From Tumebacillus lacus (GTDB taxonomy: Bacteria; Bacillota; Bacilli; Tumebacillales; Tumebacillaceae): a stretch of 64,000 bases of DNA. Shown here piece by piece: positions 45,555 to 53,926 of this stretch (positions are counted from its first letter, which is position 1; each line of letters starts with the position of its first letter). Location: contig NZ_JAPMLT010000005.1 in NCBI RefSeq assembly GCF_026410385.1, forward strand, positions 1-64,000. Direction: 5' to 3'. The position numbers and the translations under genes were made by a program. The notes under the pieces are model-generated. The model saw only the letters and a list, made by a program, of their open reading frames with translations, was not told the origin of the DNA and made no database searches.

Positions 45555-45866
45555 ATGATCCGTGGTTTCTTCGAATACAAAGTCGATCCGGTGCAAAAGG
45601 CCGCCTATACGCGCATCATCGCGTCGATCCGCGAGCTGTCTCAAGCGGCGGGGCTAGAGGCATACAGTGTGTGTGAAAGTGTGGAGCAAGAAAATTTGTT
45701 TGTCGAGACGTTCCTTGTCGAATCTATGGAGGAGTATCGGGGGATCGAGGCGAATTTATCCAAGAATCCCGAGATGGCGCAATTGCGCGAACAGTTGGCA
45801 CAGGTGATCGTCGGCGGGATGTCTGCGAAGAAAATGTGGTTTTTCTCGGAACTTCAGTTTTCTTGA
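45555..45866 (+). CDS. Small ferredoxin-like-fold protein (ABM-like), function unknown
   Basis: This 103-residue protein begins MIRGFFEYKVDPVQKAAYTR. The pattern of strand, long helix, strand (LFVETFLVESMEEYRGIEA) and C-terminal strand (MSAKKMWFFSEL) suggests a dimeric alpha/beta barrel such as antibiotic-biosynthesis-monooxygenase-like proteins. GAAGG is upstream. It precedes the HesB-like selenoprotein gene by 48 nt and may be cotranscribed with it. Confidence 0.65.
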   Translation: MIRGFFEYKVDPVQKAAYTRIIASIRELSQAAGLEAYSVCESVEQENLFVETFLVESMEEYRGIEANLSKNPEMAQLREQLAQVIVGGMSAKKMWFFSELQFS

Positions 45867-45914
45867 AGCGAGTGGGATACACTGTAAGGAAAGCGTTCAA
45901 AGGGGTGCAGATCT

Positions 45915-46202
45915 GTGATCAAAGTAACGGAAACGGCGCTCACCATGATCCGGGACATCCTCAAAGAGGAGCCGGAGTCGACGGTGATCCGTCTGCATGT
46001 GTCGCCTGGCTGAGGCGGCATGAAGTTTCGCTTGGCTCTGGATGAGCCACAAGAATATGACAAAAAGATCGAGGCGTCCGGCCTGACGTTTGTCGTCGAT
46101 CCGTTTGCCGCTTCGTTTATCGAAGAGGTGGGGGTGGATTATGATGAGTATGACGACCAGTTCGTCGTGCTCAATCTGACCGGCCCGGATTCGTCCTGCT
46201 AA
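45915..46202 (+). CDS. HesB/IscA-like protein, probable selenoprotein (in-frame TGA = Sec)
   Basis: Reading from GTG 45915 through the TGA at 46011-46013 gives a 95-residue protein: IKVTETALTMIRDILKEE, then LHVSPG-U-GGMKFRLALDEP, and a C-terminal half (FVVDPFAASFIEEVGVDY) typical of HesB/IscA A-type proteins. The TGA sits where the family has its first conserved Cys (G-C-G-G). A 6-bp stem TGGCTC/GAGCCA with loop TGGAT begins 19 nt after the TGA. Coding similarity continues unbroken on both sides. HesB-like selenoproteins are a described bacterial group. The Cys/Sec normally binds iron or Fe-S; the role here is unknown. A gene caller would likely report only the 3' half. Confidence 0.82.
46033..46049 (+). 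promoter_or_regulatory. Candidate bacterial SECIS hairpin (HesB-like 1)
   Basis: TGGCTC-TGGAT-GAGCCA: a six-pair stem and five-base loop with G at the second loop position. The loop begins 25 nt after the TGA, within the range known for bacterial SECIS elements. Confidence 0.65.
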
Positions 46203-46245
46203 TCATCACGTCCAGCTATCACAACACAAAAGGAGCTTGACTCTC

Positions 46246-46644
46246 ATGACCACACCGGTACAAGTCAATTTTGAAATCAAATCGATGGAGCGCTGCGTCT
46301 CCGCTACGTTTGCATACGGCCAGACTTCGGTCAACAACCCGTACTTCACCGTCTACTTTGTCGTCAACAACGCAGGCATCATCGCGGTGTATGACAAGTC
46401 CACCCCGGTACCGGGCACGGAGTTGAAAGAAGGCGAGCCGACTCCGTTCCTCGACCAGCTCAAGACCAACTCGCTGCCGATCAAGCAAGGCAGCGACAAG
46501 TACGAGATCTTGCGCTACATCCACGGCGAGTTGGAGCGCATCGGCGAGAAACTGCAACGCGAAGGCCGTGCGCTGTCCGACAGCGACATCGGCAAGCTGA
46601 TGACCAAGATCGCCTCCAAATATGAGGGCGAGTCGGTTCAATAA
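46246..46644 (+). CDS. Hypothetical protein
   Basis: This 132-residue protein starts at ATG 46246, with AAAGGAG 11 nt upstream. An N-terminal beta-rich part (VQVNFEIKSMERCVSATFAYG, YFTVYFVVNNAGIIAVYD) is followed by a helical C-terminus (ILRYIHGELERIGEKLQREG). No membrane segment or known motif. It follows the HesB-like gene by 43 nt and ends at a terminator. Confidence 0.7.
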   Translation: MTTPVQVNFEIKSMERCVSATFAYGQTSVNNPYFTVYFVVNNAGIIAVYDKSTPVPGTELKEGEPTPFLDQLKTNSLPIKQGSDKYEILRYIHGELERIGEKLQREGRALSDSDIGKLMTKIASKYEGESVQ

Positions 46645-46660
46645 TCACCGGGACGTGCAT

Positions 46661-46689
46661 AGACCTCTCTATGGGAAGAGAGGTCTTTT
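46661..46689 (+). terminator. Rho-independent terminator
   Basis: AGACCTCTCT pairs with AGAGAGGTCT, followed by TTTG. Confidence 0.85.
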
Positions 46690-46765
46690 GTTGTTTTGAT
46701 CCACTTTTTTAGGGTTATCTTGTATAATAGTAAACAGGTATCTTCGAAAGGATGTGTCTCTGCAC

Positions 46766-47416
46766 ATGTATCCGAATCCGTCTTATCAAGGCAGCCGTAT
46801 CGTCGGGATCAACCGTGTCCTGCCGATGTTCTTCCTGAGCCTGCTGTTCGCGGTGATCGGGACGATTGTCGGCACGCAGGTGCCGCCGGCTCTGTTCCTG
46901 CCGCTGGTGATCATCGAGATCGGCATGCTGGTCGCTGCGATGTTCCTGCGCAAGCGCCGCGTCGGCTATACGTTCCTGTATCTGTTCACGTTTATCTCCG
47001 GCATCACGTTCTACCCGGTGCTCTCTCACTATCTCGGCTCGATCGGCGGCGACATGGTGATGGCTGCGTTTGGCGTCACGACGCTGGCGTACGGCGCGAC
47101 CGCGCTGTATGCGTGGAAATCGAAAGCGGACTTCTCGTTCCTCGGCGGTTTCCTGATGGTCGGCGTCATCGCGCTGCTCGGCATGATGCTGTGGAATCTG
47201 TTCCTGCCGCTGGGCTCGACGATGTACATGTTGTTCACGATGCTTGGGATCTTCATCTTCATCGGCTTCACGCTGTATGACATCTCGAACATCGCCCGCA
47301 ACGGCGTGCCGGAAGAGCTCGTGCCGATGGCTGTGCTCGGTCTGTACCTGAACTTTATCAACCTGCTCCTGTTCGTCCTGCGCCTGTTCGGGATCAACCT
47401 CGGCAGCGACGACTAA
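46766..47416 (+). CDS. Bax inhibitor-1 / UPF0005 family membrane protein
   Basis: This 216-residue protein has seven hydrophobic helices and the family signature near the C-terminus (TLYDISNI, then LYLNFINLLLFVLRLFG). Bacterial relatives such as YetJ are pH-sensitive calcium-leak channels. A TATAAT lies at 46723-46728. The start ATG 46766 is chosen over GTG 46754, which lies on the AAAGGA site. Confidence 0.92.
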   Translation: MYPNPSYQGSRIVGINRVLPMFFLSLLFAVIGTIVGTQVPPALFLPLVIIEIGMLVAAMFLRKRRVGYTFLYLFTFISGITFYPVLSHYLGSIGGDMVMAAFGVTTLAYGATALYAWKSKADFSFLGGFLMVGVIALLGMMLWNLFLPLGSTMYMLFTMLGIFIFIGFTLYDISNIARNGVPEELVPMAVLGLYLNFINLLLFVLRLFGINLGSDD

Positions 47417-47439
47417 GTATCGACCGGATCGGCTCAAAA

Positions 47440-47474
47440 GGCTCTTGTCCCCCGATGGGCAAGGGTCTTTTTTT
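47440..47474 (+). terminator. Rho-independent terminator
   Basis: GGCTCTTGTCCC with GGGCAAGGGTC (one bulge), then a run of seven T. Confidence 0.75.
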
Positions 47475-47515
47475 GCTTGTCCCCTCATAAGTAGAGTGTA
47501 CGGGGGTGATCACTT

Positions 47516-48622
47516 ATGCGGAGATTGGTTCAAAAAGGCATCGAAGAAGGGCTGTTCCCTGGCGCGGTGGTCTGCGTGTCGCGCAACGGGGACCCGCTGT
47601 ATTATGAAGCGCACGGAAAGGCGGAGGCGACTCCGGCCGAGCGGACGATGACGCTCGACACGCGATTTGATCTGTCCTCGCTGACACAAGTGGTGGCGAC
47701 TCTGCCTGCGGTGTTGCGCACGGTGCAGATGGGGAAACTGTCGCTGATCGATCCGATCGCGCGCTATCTGCCCGAGTTTGCCACAGGGGTGGATCGTCAT
47801 GCGAAAGGGCAGATCAGCGTGTTCCAACTGCTTTCTCATACATCCGGACTTCCGGCATGGAAGCCGTTTTTCCTGACCGCACGCGGGGTCAAAGCGTACC
47901 TGCGTGCGTTGGCCGACACGCCGCTGGAGGCAGCTCCCGGCGAAAAGGCGATTCAGAGCGACCTCGGGTATCTGCTGCTCGGCTTTGCTTTGGAGCGCAT
48001 CTGGGACAGGCCGTTGCAGGACGTCTGCGAGCGGCTGGTGTTTCGCCCGCTCGATCTCAACCAGACGTCGTTTGCCACGGGGGAACCGCTGCCGACGGAG
48101 CTGTGTGCGGCGTCGGAGGTGGGCAACGAGTGCGAGCGGCGGCTGTGCGCACCGTACGGGATCAATCATTTTCCGTGGCGCGAGGATGTGATCTGCGGCG
48201 AGGCGCAGGACGGCAATGCGTTTTACGGACTCGACGGGGTGGCCGGGCATGCGGGGCTGTTTTCGACGGCTGCCGATCTCAACCGATATGCCGAGGTGTG
48301 GGTGCGCAAAGGGGTGTTTCGCCGCGAGCGTTTCTTGGATGCGACGCTGGTCACGCTGGCGACGCAGACGCACACGAAAGATCTGGCGGGCGAAGGCGGC
48401 ATGCAGCGCGGCTTTGGCTGGGAGACGGCCCATCCGGGCGGGACGCTCGGCGAGGCGACGCCGGCGATGTCGTTCGGCATGGTCGGCAAGGGCCATTCGG
48501 TGGCGATCTGGTGCGACCCGGTCAGCAAGATGACGGCGGTGACGCTGACCAACGGCTGGCATCCGCGCGGCCGCGACGGGCTGCAGGAATGGTTGAAGGT
48601 GTTGCATAAGCGGATCTTCTAG
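47516..48622 (+). CDS. Class C beta-lactamase-like serine hydrolase homologue lacking catalytic Lys and Tyr
   Basis: This 368-residue protein has the fold landmarks of EstB/class C beta-lactamase proteins: DLSSLTQVVATLPAVL, LLSHTSGLPAWKPFF, SDLGYLLLG, GVAGHAGLFSTAADL and a C-terminal segment AMSFGMVGKGHS. The S-x-x-K motif reads S-L-T-Q, and the position normally occupied by Tyr in Y-S-D-L-G is Gln (I-Q-S-D-L-G). Both active-site partners of the Ser are missing, so it is probably a non-catalytic peptide- or wall-binding homologue. No signal peptide. Alignment was by eye. Confidence 0.85.
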   Translation: MRRLVQKGIEEGLFPGAVVCVSRNGDPLYYEAHGKAEATPAERTMTLDTRFDLSSLTQVVATLPAVLRTVQMGKLSLIDPIARYLPEFATGVDRHAKGQISVFQLLSHTSGLPAWKPFFLTARGVKAYLRALADTPLEAAPGEKAIQSDLGYLLLGFALERIWDRPLQDVCERLVFRPLDLNQTSFATGEPLPTELCAASEVGNECERRLCAPYGINHFPWREDVICGEAQDGNAFYGLDGVAGHAGLFSTAADLNRYAEVWVRKGVFRRERFLDATLVTLATQTHTKDLAGEGGMQRGFGWETAHPGGTLGEATPAMSFGMVGKGHSVAIWCDPVSKMTAVTLTNGWHPRGRDGLQEWLKVLHKRIF

Positions 48623-48644
48623 GATGCGGATGCATCCTTTTTTT
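48622..48644 (+). terminator. Rho-independent terminator
   Basis: GGATGC-GGAT-GCATCC, followed by a T run. Confidence 0.85.
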
Positions 48645-48680
48645 CTTTTGGCACCGGAACCGGGCGGAGGAAAAGCAAAA

Positions 48681-48722
48681 GAACCTGCGGGGGCGGTATG
48701 CCTTTGGCAGGTTCTTTTTTTT
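48681..48722 (+). terminator. Second terminator-like hairpin
   Basis: GAACCTGC (48681-48688) and GCAGGTTC (48707-48714), followed by TTTTTTTT. It lies only 37 nt after the preceding terminator, giving a double stop before the SGNH gene. Confidence 0.8.
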
Positions 48723-48790
48723 CGTCGCGGATTGACTCGGGACTGGCATAGGATACAGCAGGTCTTTGGCGGACGGAGGTGAAATCGGAT

Positions 48791-49435
48791 ATGTTTACCT
48801 ACACAGCACTGGGCGATTCGGTGACGGCCGGGCAGTCGGCTCGTTCGCGCCGACTCGCGTATCCGGCGTTGACTGCCTGTCATCTGGAAGAACGGCTCCA
48901 GACCCGCGTCGTGCCGTTTGTGCTGGCTCGACCTGGCTGGACGAGTGCGACGCTGACGGCGGCGAGGTTTTCCCTGTCCAGCGAGCCGTTGCGCCGCGCA
49001 GATGCGATCTCTGTCTGGGTCGGCGGCAACGATGTGGCGCAGGCCGGACTGTCGCTGGCGAGGGGCGGGTCGCGGCAGGTGCTGGAGACGACGCTGGCGG
49101 CGTACGGGCAGCATCTGCACACGCTCGTTCAGTCGATCCGGGCGGTCTCCAGAGCTCGGCTGGTGCTCTGCGGGCAGTACAATCCGTTCCCGCACAGCCC
49201 GCTGGCCGTGCAGGGCATCCGCTCGTTAAACAGCATCACGGCTGCGGCAGCCAAGCGTTTCGGTGCTCGTTATGCGCCGACCGACGCGTGGTTTGCCGGC
49301 AGAGAGGCGGAGTTGATCTACGGCTACCGCACCGGGCATCTCGAAGACGTGCGGACCTCCCCCGTTCTGCCGATCCACCCGAACGACCGCGGGCATGCGG
49401 TGATCGCCCGGCAGTTGACGCCGTTGCTCGGCTGA
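48791..49435 (+). CDS. SGNH/GDSL-family esterase
   Basis: This 214-residue hydrolase has block I YTALGDSVTAG (Ser), the block II Gly region, block III GGND (Asn) and block V HPNDRGH (Asp-His). ATG 48791 has GGAGGTGA 8 nt upstream; the upstream GTG lies within that site. No signal peptide, so it acts in the cytoplasm on an unknown ester. Convergent with the GGDEF-EAL gene, with only 9 nt between them. Confidence 0.92.
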   Translation: MFTYTALGDSVTAGQSARSRRLAYPALTACHLEERLQTRVVPFVLARPGWTSATLTAARFSLSSEPLRRADAISVWVGGNDVAQAGLSLARGGSRQVLETTLAAYGQHLHTLVQSIRAVSRARLVLCGQYNPFPHSPLAVQGIRSLNSITAAAAKRFGARYAPTDAWFAGREAELIYGYRTGHLEDVRTSPVLPIHPNDRGHAVIARQLTPLLG

Positions 49436-49444
49436 CCGGAGAGT

Positions 49445-51433
49445 CTATTTGCGCATTTTCAGCATCTCTTCAAACTTTTCAGCGGTCAGCGGCCCCGAGA
49501 ACAGATAGCCTTGGAACTCGTCGCAGTCGCGCTCGCGCAGGAAATCGAGCTGCTCTTCCGTCTCGACGCCTTCGGCGATGACGTTGAGTTTTAAGGAGTG
49601 CGCCATGACGATGACCGAGGCGGCGATTGCGCCGTCGTCCTGGGAATCGGAGATGTCATGAACGAACGACTTGTCGATTTTCAGCGTCTGGATCGGGAAT
49701 TTTTTCAGATAGGACAGCGACGAATAGCCGGTGCCGAAGTCGTCGATGGAGATCTGCACGCCGAGTTGCTTGAGCTGTTCGAGGATCGAGATGGCGTGCT
49801 CGACATGGCGCATCGCCACGCTCTCCGTGATCTCAAGCTCCAGCATCTGTCCTGGCAGACCGGTCTCTTGCAAGATGCGCTCGACCATCTCGACGATGTT
49901 TTTCTGCTGGAACTGGCGGGCGGACAGGTTGACGGCAACGCGCAGGCCCGGGTAGCCGCTGTCGAGCCATTTTTTGCACTGCAGGCAGGCGGTGCGCAGC
50001 ACCCATTCGCCGATCTGCACGATCAGGCCGGTCTCTTCGGCGAGCGGGATGAACTCGGCCGGCGAGATCAGTCCCCGCCGGTGGTGATTCCAGCGCACGA
50101 GCGCCTCCATGCCGATGATCTGGCCGGTGGAGATGTGCAACTGCGGCTGGTAGTGCACGACAAATTCACCACGGTCGAGGGCGCGTCGCAGGTCGTTTTC
50201 CAAGTTGAGCCGCTCCAGAGCCTGCGAGTTCATCGCCGGGGAGTAGAGCTGGTAGTTGTTGCCGTGTTCTTTGGCGCGGTACATCGCGGTGTCGGCGTTT
50301 TTCGCCAACGTGTCGATCACGATGCCGTCGTCCGGGTAGAGCGCGACGCCGATGGACGGCGTGACGAAAAATTCGTGATCGGCGATGCAAAACGGCACCA
50401 TGAACGTATCGAGGATGCGCTGCGCCATCAGGATCGCCTCCTCGGTGTCGGCGATGTTCTCCATGATCACGGTAAATTCATCGCCGCCGAGGCGGCAGAC
50501 GGTGTCGCGGTCGCGCACCGTGTCGGTCAGGCGTTGGGCGATCTCCTGCAGCAGGCGGTCGCCGACGTCATGGCCGAGCGTGTCGTTGATCAGCTTGAAG
50601 CGGTCGATGTCGAGGAACATCACCGCCGCCTTCAGATCGAGCCGCTCCGCATCGGCGACGGCCAGAGCGAGGCGATCCATGAACAGGATGCGGTTGGGCA
50701 GGCCGGTCAGCGTGTCGTGGTAGGTCTGGTGGTGCATGCGGGCTTCGTCCTGCTTGAGCTTGGACATGTCGCTGAACAGCGCCGCAAAGCGGATGATCTC
50801 GCCGTTTTCGTCATGAACGGCGACGATGTTCAGCCACTCCGGGAAGATCTCGCCGTTTTTGCGGCGGTTCCAGATCTCGCCCGCCCAGGAGCCGGTTGCT
50901 TGGATCTCGTTCCACATCGACGAGTAAAAGTCGCAGTTGTGCCAGCCCGACTGCAAAAAGCGCGGGTTTTGACCGACCGCCTCCGACGCGGTGTAGCCGG
51001 TCGAATGTACGAACGCCCTGTTTACATACTGGATCGTGCCGTCCGGGGAGGTGATCATGATCCCTTGCAAGGTGTGTTCGAGCACGGAGACGGCGGAGAG
51101 CGCAGCGACACCCGCATGGCGGCGCATGACGAGGTCGCGTACGCACAGGACCCACAGCTGCTCGTCCCCGGCCGAGACAAGGCTGTGCTCGACTTCCGCG
51201 TCAAAGGCGGAACCGTCGCGCCGCACAGCCTGCAGCGGCGCGGTCAGGTCTGTCTCCGGGCCTGTCCAACCGGGCAAGAACCGGGTGATCGGCTGTCCGA
51301 CCGCTTCGTGTTGTTCATAACCAAATAAGAGGGTGCCCGACTCGGGGAACGAGCGGATCACGCCGGATGTATCAATTGTCAGCACAGCATCGCGAATCTG
51401 CAGATGCCGGATCAAAGATAGTGTAGGCTCCAT
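49445..51433 (-). CDS. PAS-PAS-GGDEF-EAL cyclic-di-GMP protein
   Basis: This 662-residue protein has two PAS-like sensor domains (about 10-110 and 115-235), a GGDEF domain with intact RLGGDEF (about 240-400) and an EAL domain with MEALVRW, the NLSARQF motif and [13 protein letters not shown] (about 415-655). Both catalytic signatures are intact, so it could make and degrade c-di-GMP. No transmembrane segment, so the sensing is cytoplasmic. AAAGGA precedes the ATG. The plus-strand ORF across it is a codon-bias shadow. Confidence 0.95.
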   Translation of the reverse strand: MEPTLSLIRHLQIRDAVLTIDTSGVIRSFPESGTLLFGYEQHEAVGQPITRFLPGWTGPETDLTAPLQAVRRDGSAFDAEVEHSLVSAGDEQLWVLCVRDLVMRRHAGVAALSAVSVLEHTLQGIMITSPDGTIQYVNRAFVHSTGYTASEAVGQNPRFLQSGWHNCDFYSSMWNEIQATGSWAGEIWNRRKNGEIFPEWLNIVAVHDENGEIIRFAALFSDMSKLKQDEARMHHQTYHDTLTGLPNRILFMDRLALAVADAERLDLKAAVMFLDIDRFKLINDTLGHDVGDRLLQEIAQRLTDTVRDRDTVCRLGGDEFTVIMENIADTEEAILMAQRILDTFMVPFCIADHEFFVTPSIGVALYPDDGIVIDTLAKNADTAMYRAKEHGNNYQLYSPAMNSQALERLNLENDLRRALDRGEFVVHYQPQLHISTGQIIGMEALVRWNHHRRGLISPAEFIPLAEETGLIVQIGEWVLRTACLQCKKWLDSGYPGLRVAVNLSARQFQQKNIVEMVERILQETGLPGQMLELEITESVAMRHVEHAISILEQLKQLGVQISIDDFGTGYSSLSYLKKFPIQTLKIDKSFVHDISDSQDDGAIAASVIVMAHSLKLNVIAEGVETEEQLDFLRERDCDEFQGYLFSGPLTAEKFEEMLKMRK

Positions 51434-51606
51434 TCAGATACTGTCCTTTCCGGGAGATTGTCGACTCCGTTACCCCTACTTTACCGTATTGTTACCTACT
51501 TCGGCTAGGACGTTAGAGAAATTCCTGCTGTAAACAGGGTTTAGCTGTGTATAATAGAAAAAATGGCATCCATGCTTTGGAAAATATACAGACGTTGGTG
51601 AGCGCC

Positions 51607-52308
51607 GTGGAACAGAAGCGAAACAGACTGAAAAAGACATACGAGCAAGTGGCGGACCATTTCAAACGCTTGATCGAGCAGGGGGCGCTGCTCCCGGGGC
51701 AGAAACTGCCGCCGATGAGTGAACTGGCGGTGCGTTTTGGCGTGTCGCGCGCGACGGTGCGCGAGGCGTTTTCGTCGCTCGTCGGCATGGGACTGATCGA
51801 TCTGCGCCACGGAGAAGGCACGTTTGTCCGCCGTTTTGACGTGCAGACGATGGTCACCGAGCCGATGAACGCGGCGTTGCTGCTCGGCATGGGCGAACTG
51901 CGCGAACTGCTGGAGATCCGGCGCTTGCTGGAGACAGGCGCGGTACGATACGCCTGCGAGCGGGCGGGCGAGGAGGCGTTGGCGGCTGCGGAGGCGGCGC
52001 TGGTCGAGTCGGGCGACCCGGCCGACCGCGATTTGCAATTTCACCTGCTGCTGGCCGGATGCGCGGGCAACAACGTGATGCTCAATCTGGTCAACACGCT
52101 GGCCGAGCCGATCCGCAGCCTGTTGCGCGAGATCCACGCAGAGCTGGACGACCCGGACGAGTTGGACCGGGAGCATCGCGCGATCTTGCAGGCGATTCGG
52201 GCGAGGGACAGCGTCGAGGCGCAGCGGCTGCTTTCGGAGCACCTGGCGCGAACGGAGCGGCGGTTTGCCACGCGGTACCGGCAGGGGGACGCCGATCTTC
52301 CCTCCTGA
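51607..52308 (+). CDS. GntR/FadR-family transcriptional regulator
   Basis: About 233 residues. The winged-helix domain (VADHFKRLIEQGALLPGQKLPPMSELAVRFGVSRATVREAFSSLVGMGLI) is GntR-type; the C-terminal all-helical FCD domain has the usual RRLLETGAVRYAC and DLQFHLLLAGCAGN metal/ligand region. A TATAAT lies at 51550-51555, so readings starting before it are excluded. I use GTG 51607 with GGTGA 5 nt upstream; GTG 51598 is possible. FadR-type regulators sense small acids. YitT follows after 58 nt. Confidence 0.88.
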   Translation: MEQKRNRLKKTYEQVADHFKRLIEQGALLPGQKLPPMSELAVRFGVSRATVREAFSSLVGMGLIDLRHGEGTFVRRFDVQTMVTEPMNAALLLGMGELRELLEIRRLLETGAVRYACERAGEEALAAAEAALVESGDPADRDLQFHLLLAGCAGNNVMLNLVNTLAEPIRSLLREIHAELDDPDELDREHRAILQAIRARDSVEAQRLLSEHLARTERRFATRYRQGDADLPS

Positions 52309-52366
52309 AAATGATTTCCATCCTTTTGTGCCACACTAAGCGGACGCAACAGGAGGAGGAGATCTC

Positions 52367-53251
52367 ATGACGACAAGCGCACAACCGGCTCGCGTGCATC
52401 GCAAGGAGCCGCTGTCCGGGCAGATCAAGCGAGCGTTGGCGATCCTGCTCGGCTCTTTGCTGGTCGGGGTGGGGCTGGAACTGTTTTTGGTGCCGAACAT
52501 GATCATCGACGGCGGCATCATCGGCCTGTCGATCCTCGCCGGACACCTGACCGGATTTCCCATCGGCTTGTATACGTTTTTGCTCAATCTGCCGTTTCTG
52601 CTCGTCGGGTACAAGCAGATCGGCCGCACGTTCGCTGTGACGACGCTGTTTGCGGTCAGCTCGATGTCGGCGTTTGTGACGATGTTGCACGGGATGGAGC
52701 CGTTCACGAACGACAACCTGCTGGCGACGGTGTTCGGCGGCGTCCTGCTGGGCCTTGGCGTGGGCACGATCATCCGATACGGCGGTTCGCTGGACGGCAC
52801 GGAAATCATCGCGATCTTGCTGACCCGAAACTCCGCCTTTTCGGTCGGCGAGATCGTGATGTTTTTCAATCTGTTCATCCTCGGCAGCGCCGGGTTTGTG
52901 TTTGGCTGGGAGAGCGCGATGTACTCGCTGATCGCCTATTTCATCGCCTTTAAAATGATCGACATCACCATCGAAGGGCTCGACGAGTCCAAATCGGTGA
53001 CGATCATCTCCGAAAGTCCGGCCGAGATCTCCGATGCGCTCCAGCAGCGTCTGGGTCGCGGGGTCACGCACATTTACGGCAAAGGCGGCTACACAGGCGA
53101 GGACAAAGAGCTGCTGTACGTCATCGTCACAAGGCTGGAGGTCGCTAAATTGAAAAACATCGTCATGGAGTATGATCCCGGCGCGTTTATCGCCATCGAG
53201 CCAGTCGCCGATGTGATGGGCGGACGATTCCGGAAAAAGGCGATTCACTGA
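52367..53251 (+). CDS. YitT family membrane protein
   Basis: This 294-residue protein has five to six transmembrane helices of the YitT/DUF161 type (GVGLELFLVPNMIIDGGIIGLS, RYGGSLDGTEIIA) and a C-terminal soluble DUF2179 domain (about 205-290, THIYGKGGYTGEDKELLYVIVTR). AGGAGGAG precedes the ATG. Function not established in the family. Probably cotranscribed with the FadR-type regulator. Confidence 0.92.
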   Translation: MTTSAQPARVHRKEPLSGQIKRALAILLGSLLVGVGLELFLVPNMIIDGGIIGLSILAGHLTGFPIGLYTFLLNLPFLLVGYKQIGRTFAVTTLFAVSSMSAFVTMLHGMEPFTNDNLLATVFGGVLLGLGVGTIIRYGGSLDGTEIIAILLTRNSAFSVGEIVMFFNLFILGSAGFVFGWESAMYSLIAYFIAFKMIDITIEGLDESKSVTIISESPAEISDALQQRLGRGVTHIYGKGGYTGEDKELLYVIVTRLEVAKLKNIVMEYDPGAFIAIEPVADVMGGRFRKKAIH

Positions 53252-53275
53252 TTCCCGGATCATTTCCAAACAATA

Positions 53276-53313
53276 AAAAAAGCCCTTTTCACCAAACGGT
53301 GAAGAGGGCTTTT
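53276..53313 (+). terminator. Rho-independent terminator
   Basis: AAAAAGCCCTTTTCACC with GGTGAAGAGGGCTTTT (one mismatch). Confidence 0.9.
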
Positions 53314-53404
53314 AACGTGTGACGGTTCTTCGATAGCAATCGACAACGACCGTAAAATATAATAGAATAGAAAGCAAACTAGTAGAGCTGTTTACCGCCC
53401 GGAT

Positions 53405-53632
53405 TTAATACGGAAGTTGCAGGTCTTGCAGCTGTTGCTGATCGCGGATCAGTTCCATGATTTGATTTTTGTTTTCAATCAGGAACCAGATCGCAGCGGC
53501 CTCGGACATCTTGTTCGTCGAGTCTTGCGATTCGGCTTCGGTAGACGGCGAGTGAGACGATACGAACGAGGAGAGCACGCCGATGGCGACTCCCATCACG
53601 AGCATCAGGGCGACAGGAAGCGATTTTTTCAA
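53405..53632 (-). CDS. Small exported or membrane-anchored protein
   Basis: This 75-residue protein starts at TTG 53632 (MKKSLPVALMLVMGVAIGVLSSF), with AAAGGGG upstream. It has an N-terminal signal or anchor helix, then a short acidic, helical tail ending QQQLQDLQLPY. I do not recognise the family. Divergent from the S-layer-associated gene, with about 290 bases between them in which I see only a TATAAT (53802-53807) facing the latter. Confidence 0.65.
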   Translation of the reverse strand: MKKSLPVALMLVMGVAIGVLSSFVSSHSPSTEAESQDSTNKMSEAAAIWFLIENKNQIMELIRDQQQLQDLQLPY

Positions 53633-53926
53633 GTTGTTTTCCCCTTTCGGTAACCCGGCTGCCAGCGTTCGTTTCGCGTAGGCCCGTGGCTTTGCGTCCC
53701 GCCCTTTCGATGCGGTTTGCCGTTTGTCGTTTGGGTATTATGGACTGCTTGGTCAGGTTAAAAGAAGTTTCTCTAACAACTAAAATGTGGATTATGTCTC
53801 TATAATAGGGTATTCGACAGGACGAAGTCAATGGGTAAACTAGGACTATCTACCTAAAGTGCTTTTTCAAGAATGTTGCGATAACTTTAAGGACATGAGG
53901 ATTTACGGACAGGGGGGACGAGTTAC

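Noticed and set aside
46011-46013. TGA read as a nonsense mutation making a pseudogene
   Set aside because: Coding similarity continues after it, it falls at the family's Cys, a SECIS-like hairpin follows, and a second HesB-like gene shows the same pattern.
49598-51328. 576-codon plus-strand open frame opposite the GGDEF-EAL gene
   Set aside because: The minus-strand gene carries complete catalytic motifs; the plus-strand reading is a low-complexity shadow.
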